Assembly: GCA_963797765.1 (NCBI GenBank) | Contig: CAWCQU010000007.1 | Span: forward strand, 473,621-537,620 | Reading direction: 5' to 3' | Origin: JBGPTK01 sp963797765 | GTDB lineage: Bacteria; Acidobacteriota; Terriglobia; Acidiferrales; UBA7541 | DNA length: 64,000 bases | Part shown: one piece after another, positions 63,189-64,000 of the stretch | How positions within the stretch are numbered: the first letter of the stretch is position 1 | Layout of the letters: each line of letters begins with the position of its first letter | Program-made: the position numbers and the translations under genes | The notes under the pieces: model-generated | The model's database searches: none | What the model saw: the letters and a program-made list of their open reading frames with translations, nothing else | What the model was told of the DNA's origin: nothing

Positions 63189-63953
63189 ATGACCGCTCCG
63201 CCACCTCCCGATATCGCGATCGAATTCCGTCGAGCGAGCTGCCGCGCCCCCAATGGAAACATCATTCTGAACCATCTCGATCTGGAAATTCGCGCCGGGG
63301 AAACGCTGGTTCTGCTCGGCCGCAGCGGTTGTGGCAAGACCACCGCGCTCAAACTGATCAATCGCCTGCTCGAACCGAGCGCCGGCGAAGTTTGCGTGCA
63401 AGGCCGCTCCACGCTCGATTGGGACCCAATTCGTCTGCGCCGCGGTATCGGTTACGTGATCCAGGAGGAAGGATTATTTCCGCACTTCACGGTGGCAGGA
63501 AATACGGGCCTGGTGCCGCGTCTCGAAAATTGGGATCCGCAAAGAATCCAGCAGCGGGTGGACGAAATGCTGGCCCTGGTGGGCCTCGACCCGAAGACAT
63601 TTTCGTTCCGCTATCCGCACCAGCTTTCCGGCGGGCAACGCCAGCGAGTGGGAGTGGCGCGAGCGTTGGCCGCCGATCCGCCGATCCTGCTGATGGACGA
63701 ACCGTTTGGCTCGCTCGATCCGCTGACGCGCGCGGAAATGCAGGGCGAATTTCAAACGTTGCAACGCCGCTTGCAGAAGACAATCGTATTCGTCACGCAC
63801 GATATGCGCGAAGCGCTGATGCTGGGCTCACGCATCGCGCTGCTCGATGCCGGACACCTGGTGGGAATTTATTCTCCGGAAGAATTCTTGCAGGCCACGG
63901 AGCCGACGGCTGCAGCGTTCGTAGCCGCCTTCCGCATGAACGATGATTTCTAG
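63189..63953 (+). CDS. ABC transporter ATP-binding protein, osmoprotectant (OpuCA/ProV) type
   Basis: 254 residues: Walker A GRSGCGKT (44-51), Q-loop VIQEEGLFPHFTV, signature LSGGQRQRVGVARALA, Walker B ILLMDEPFGSLDP and switch FVTHDMREAL. The sequence IQEEGLFPHFTVAGN resembles the quaternary-amine transporter ATPases (OpuCA, ProV), but the C-terminal CBS domains of OpuCA are absent. Permease and binding-protein genes would be expected past the window's right edge. The remaining 47 bases end in a TCATCCCGAG repeat start. Confidence 0.88.
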   Translation: MTAPPPPDIAIEFRRASCRAPNGNIILNHLDLEIRAGETLVLLGRSGCGKTTALKLINRLLEPSAGEVCVQGRSTLDWDPIRLRRGIGYVIQEEGLFPHFTVAGNTGLVPRLENWDPQRIQQRVDEMLALVGLDPKTFSFRYPHQLSGGQRQRVGVARALAADPPILLMDEPFGSLDPLTRAEMQGEFQTLQRRLQKTIVFVTHDMREALMLGSRIALLDAGHLVGIYSPEEFLQATEPTAAAFVAAFRMNDDF

Positions 63954-64000
63954 CAACTCGAACTTTTTGCTCCTGGTCCTTGTTTCGCTGTCATCCCGAG

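Noticed and set aside
1..64000. CRISPR arrays, rRNA or tRNA genes, prophage genes
   Set aside because: No regularly spaced repeats, no cloverleaf-like or rRNA-like stretches and no phage structural genes were recognised by eye; a covariance-model search was not possible.

Overview
The window reads as a chromosomal segment of a G+C-rich, free-living bacterium, most likely an acidobacterium. This is inferred from gene content: a VWFA-related exported protein of the type common in Acidobacteria, a DUF2911 protein, MocR regulators, many exported glycoside hydrolases, PEGA-domain Ser/Thr kinases and dispersed short palindromes. No rRNA, tRNA or CRISPR array was seen.

Layout. 0-7 kb is signalling and motility: the end of a GGDEF protein, motA-motB, then on the minus strand a Ser/Thr kinase, an exported coiled-coil protein and an FHA-GAF-adenylate cyclase. 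7-17 kb is a mix of exported proteins (MBL hydrolase, DUF2911, jelly-roll, Gly-rich), a MocR regulator and a Tat-exported amidase. 17.4-21.2 kb holds an IS3-family element inserted in a gene, followed by an intact IS1182-type element. 21-34 kb carries the VWFA protein, a TPR membrane protein, a radical SAM enzyme, GH2 with an aldo/keto reductase, GH3 and a polysaccharide deacetylase. 34-40 kb is an amino-sugar locus (SIS isomerase, GH20 hexosaminidase, SSF symporter). 40-47.5 kb has rmuC, a GAF-HD-GYP phosphodiesterase and a CHASE2-adenylate cyclase. 47.6-49 kb is a second, decayed IS1182 copy. 49-58.8 kb has rlpA, a rhomboid and a long minus-strand operon trpC-trpF-trpB-CPBP protease-trpA-tyrA-CoA transferase A/B-small gene-pgsA. 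58.9-64 kb has a receiver-linked membrane protease, a type-5 uracil-DNA glycosylase, an NCS1 permease and an ABC ATPase.

Many genes (trpB, pgsA, the CoA-transferase B subunit, rhomboid, GH3, CHASE2 cyclase, MocR and others) are split by single-base indels, several in short homopolymer runs and densest at 49.9-52.7 kb. Because housekeeping genes are hit, I read most of these as consensus errors in the assembly rather than real decay. Broken genes are therefore annotated as whole genes where they can be rebuilt.

The most notable points are: (1) both IS1182 copies sit exactly in the four-base loop of a G+C-rich hairpin, the loop being the target duplication; (2) the IS3 element can be removed on paper to restore a reading frame; (3) the kinase / coiled-coil / FHA-cyclase cluster looks like a phospho-threonine to cAMP relay; (4) a receiver domain is fused through a membrane helix to a trypsin-like protease; (5) a MocR regulator has Arg where the PLP-binding Lys should be.
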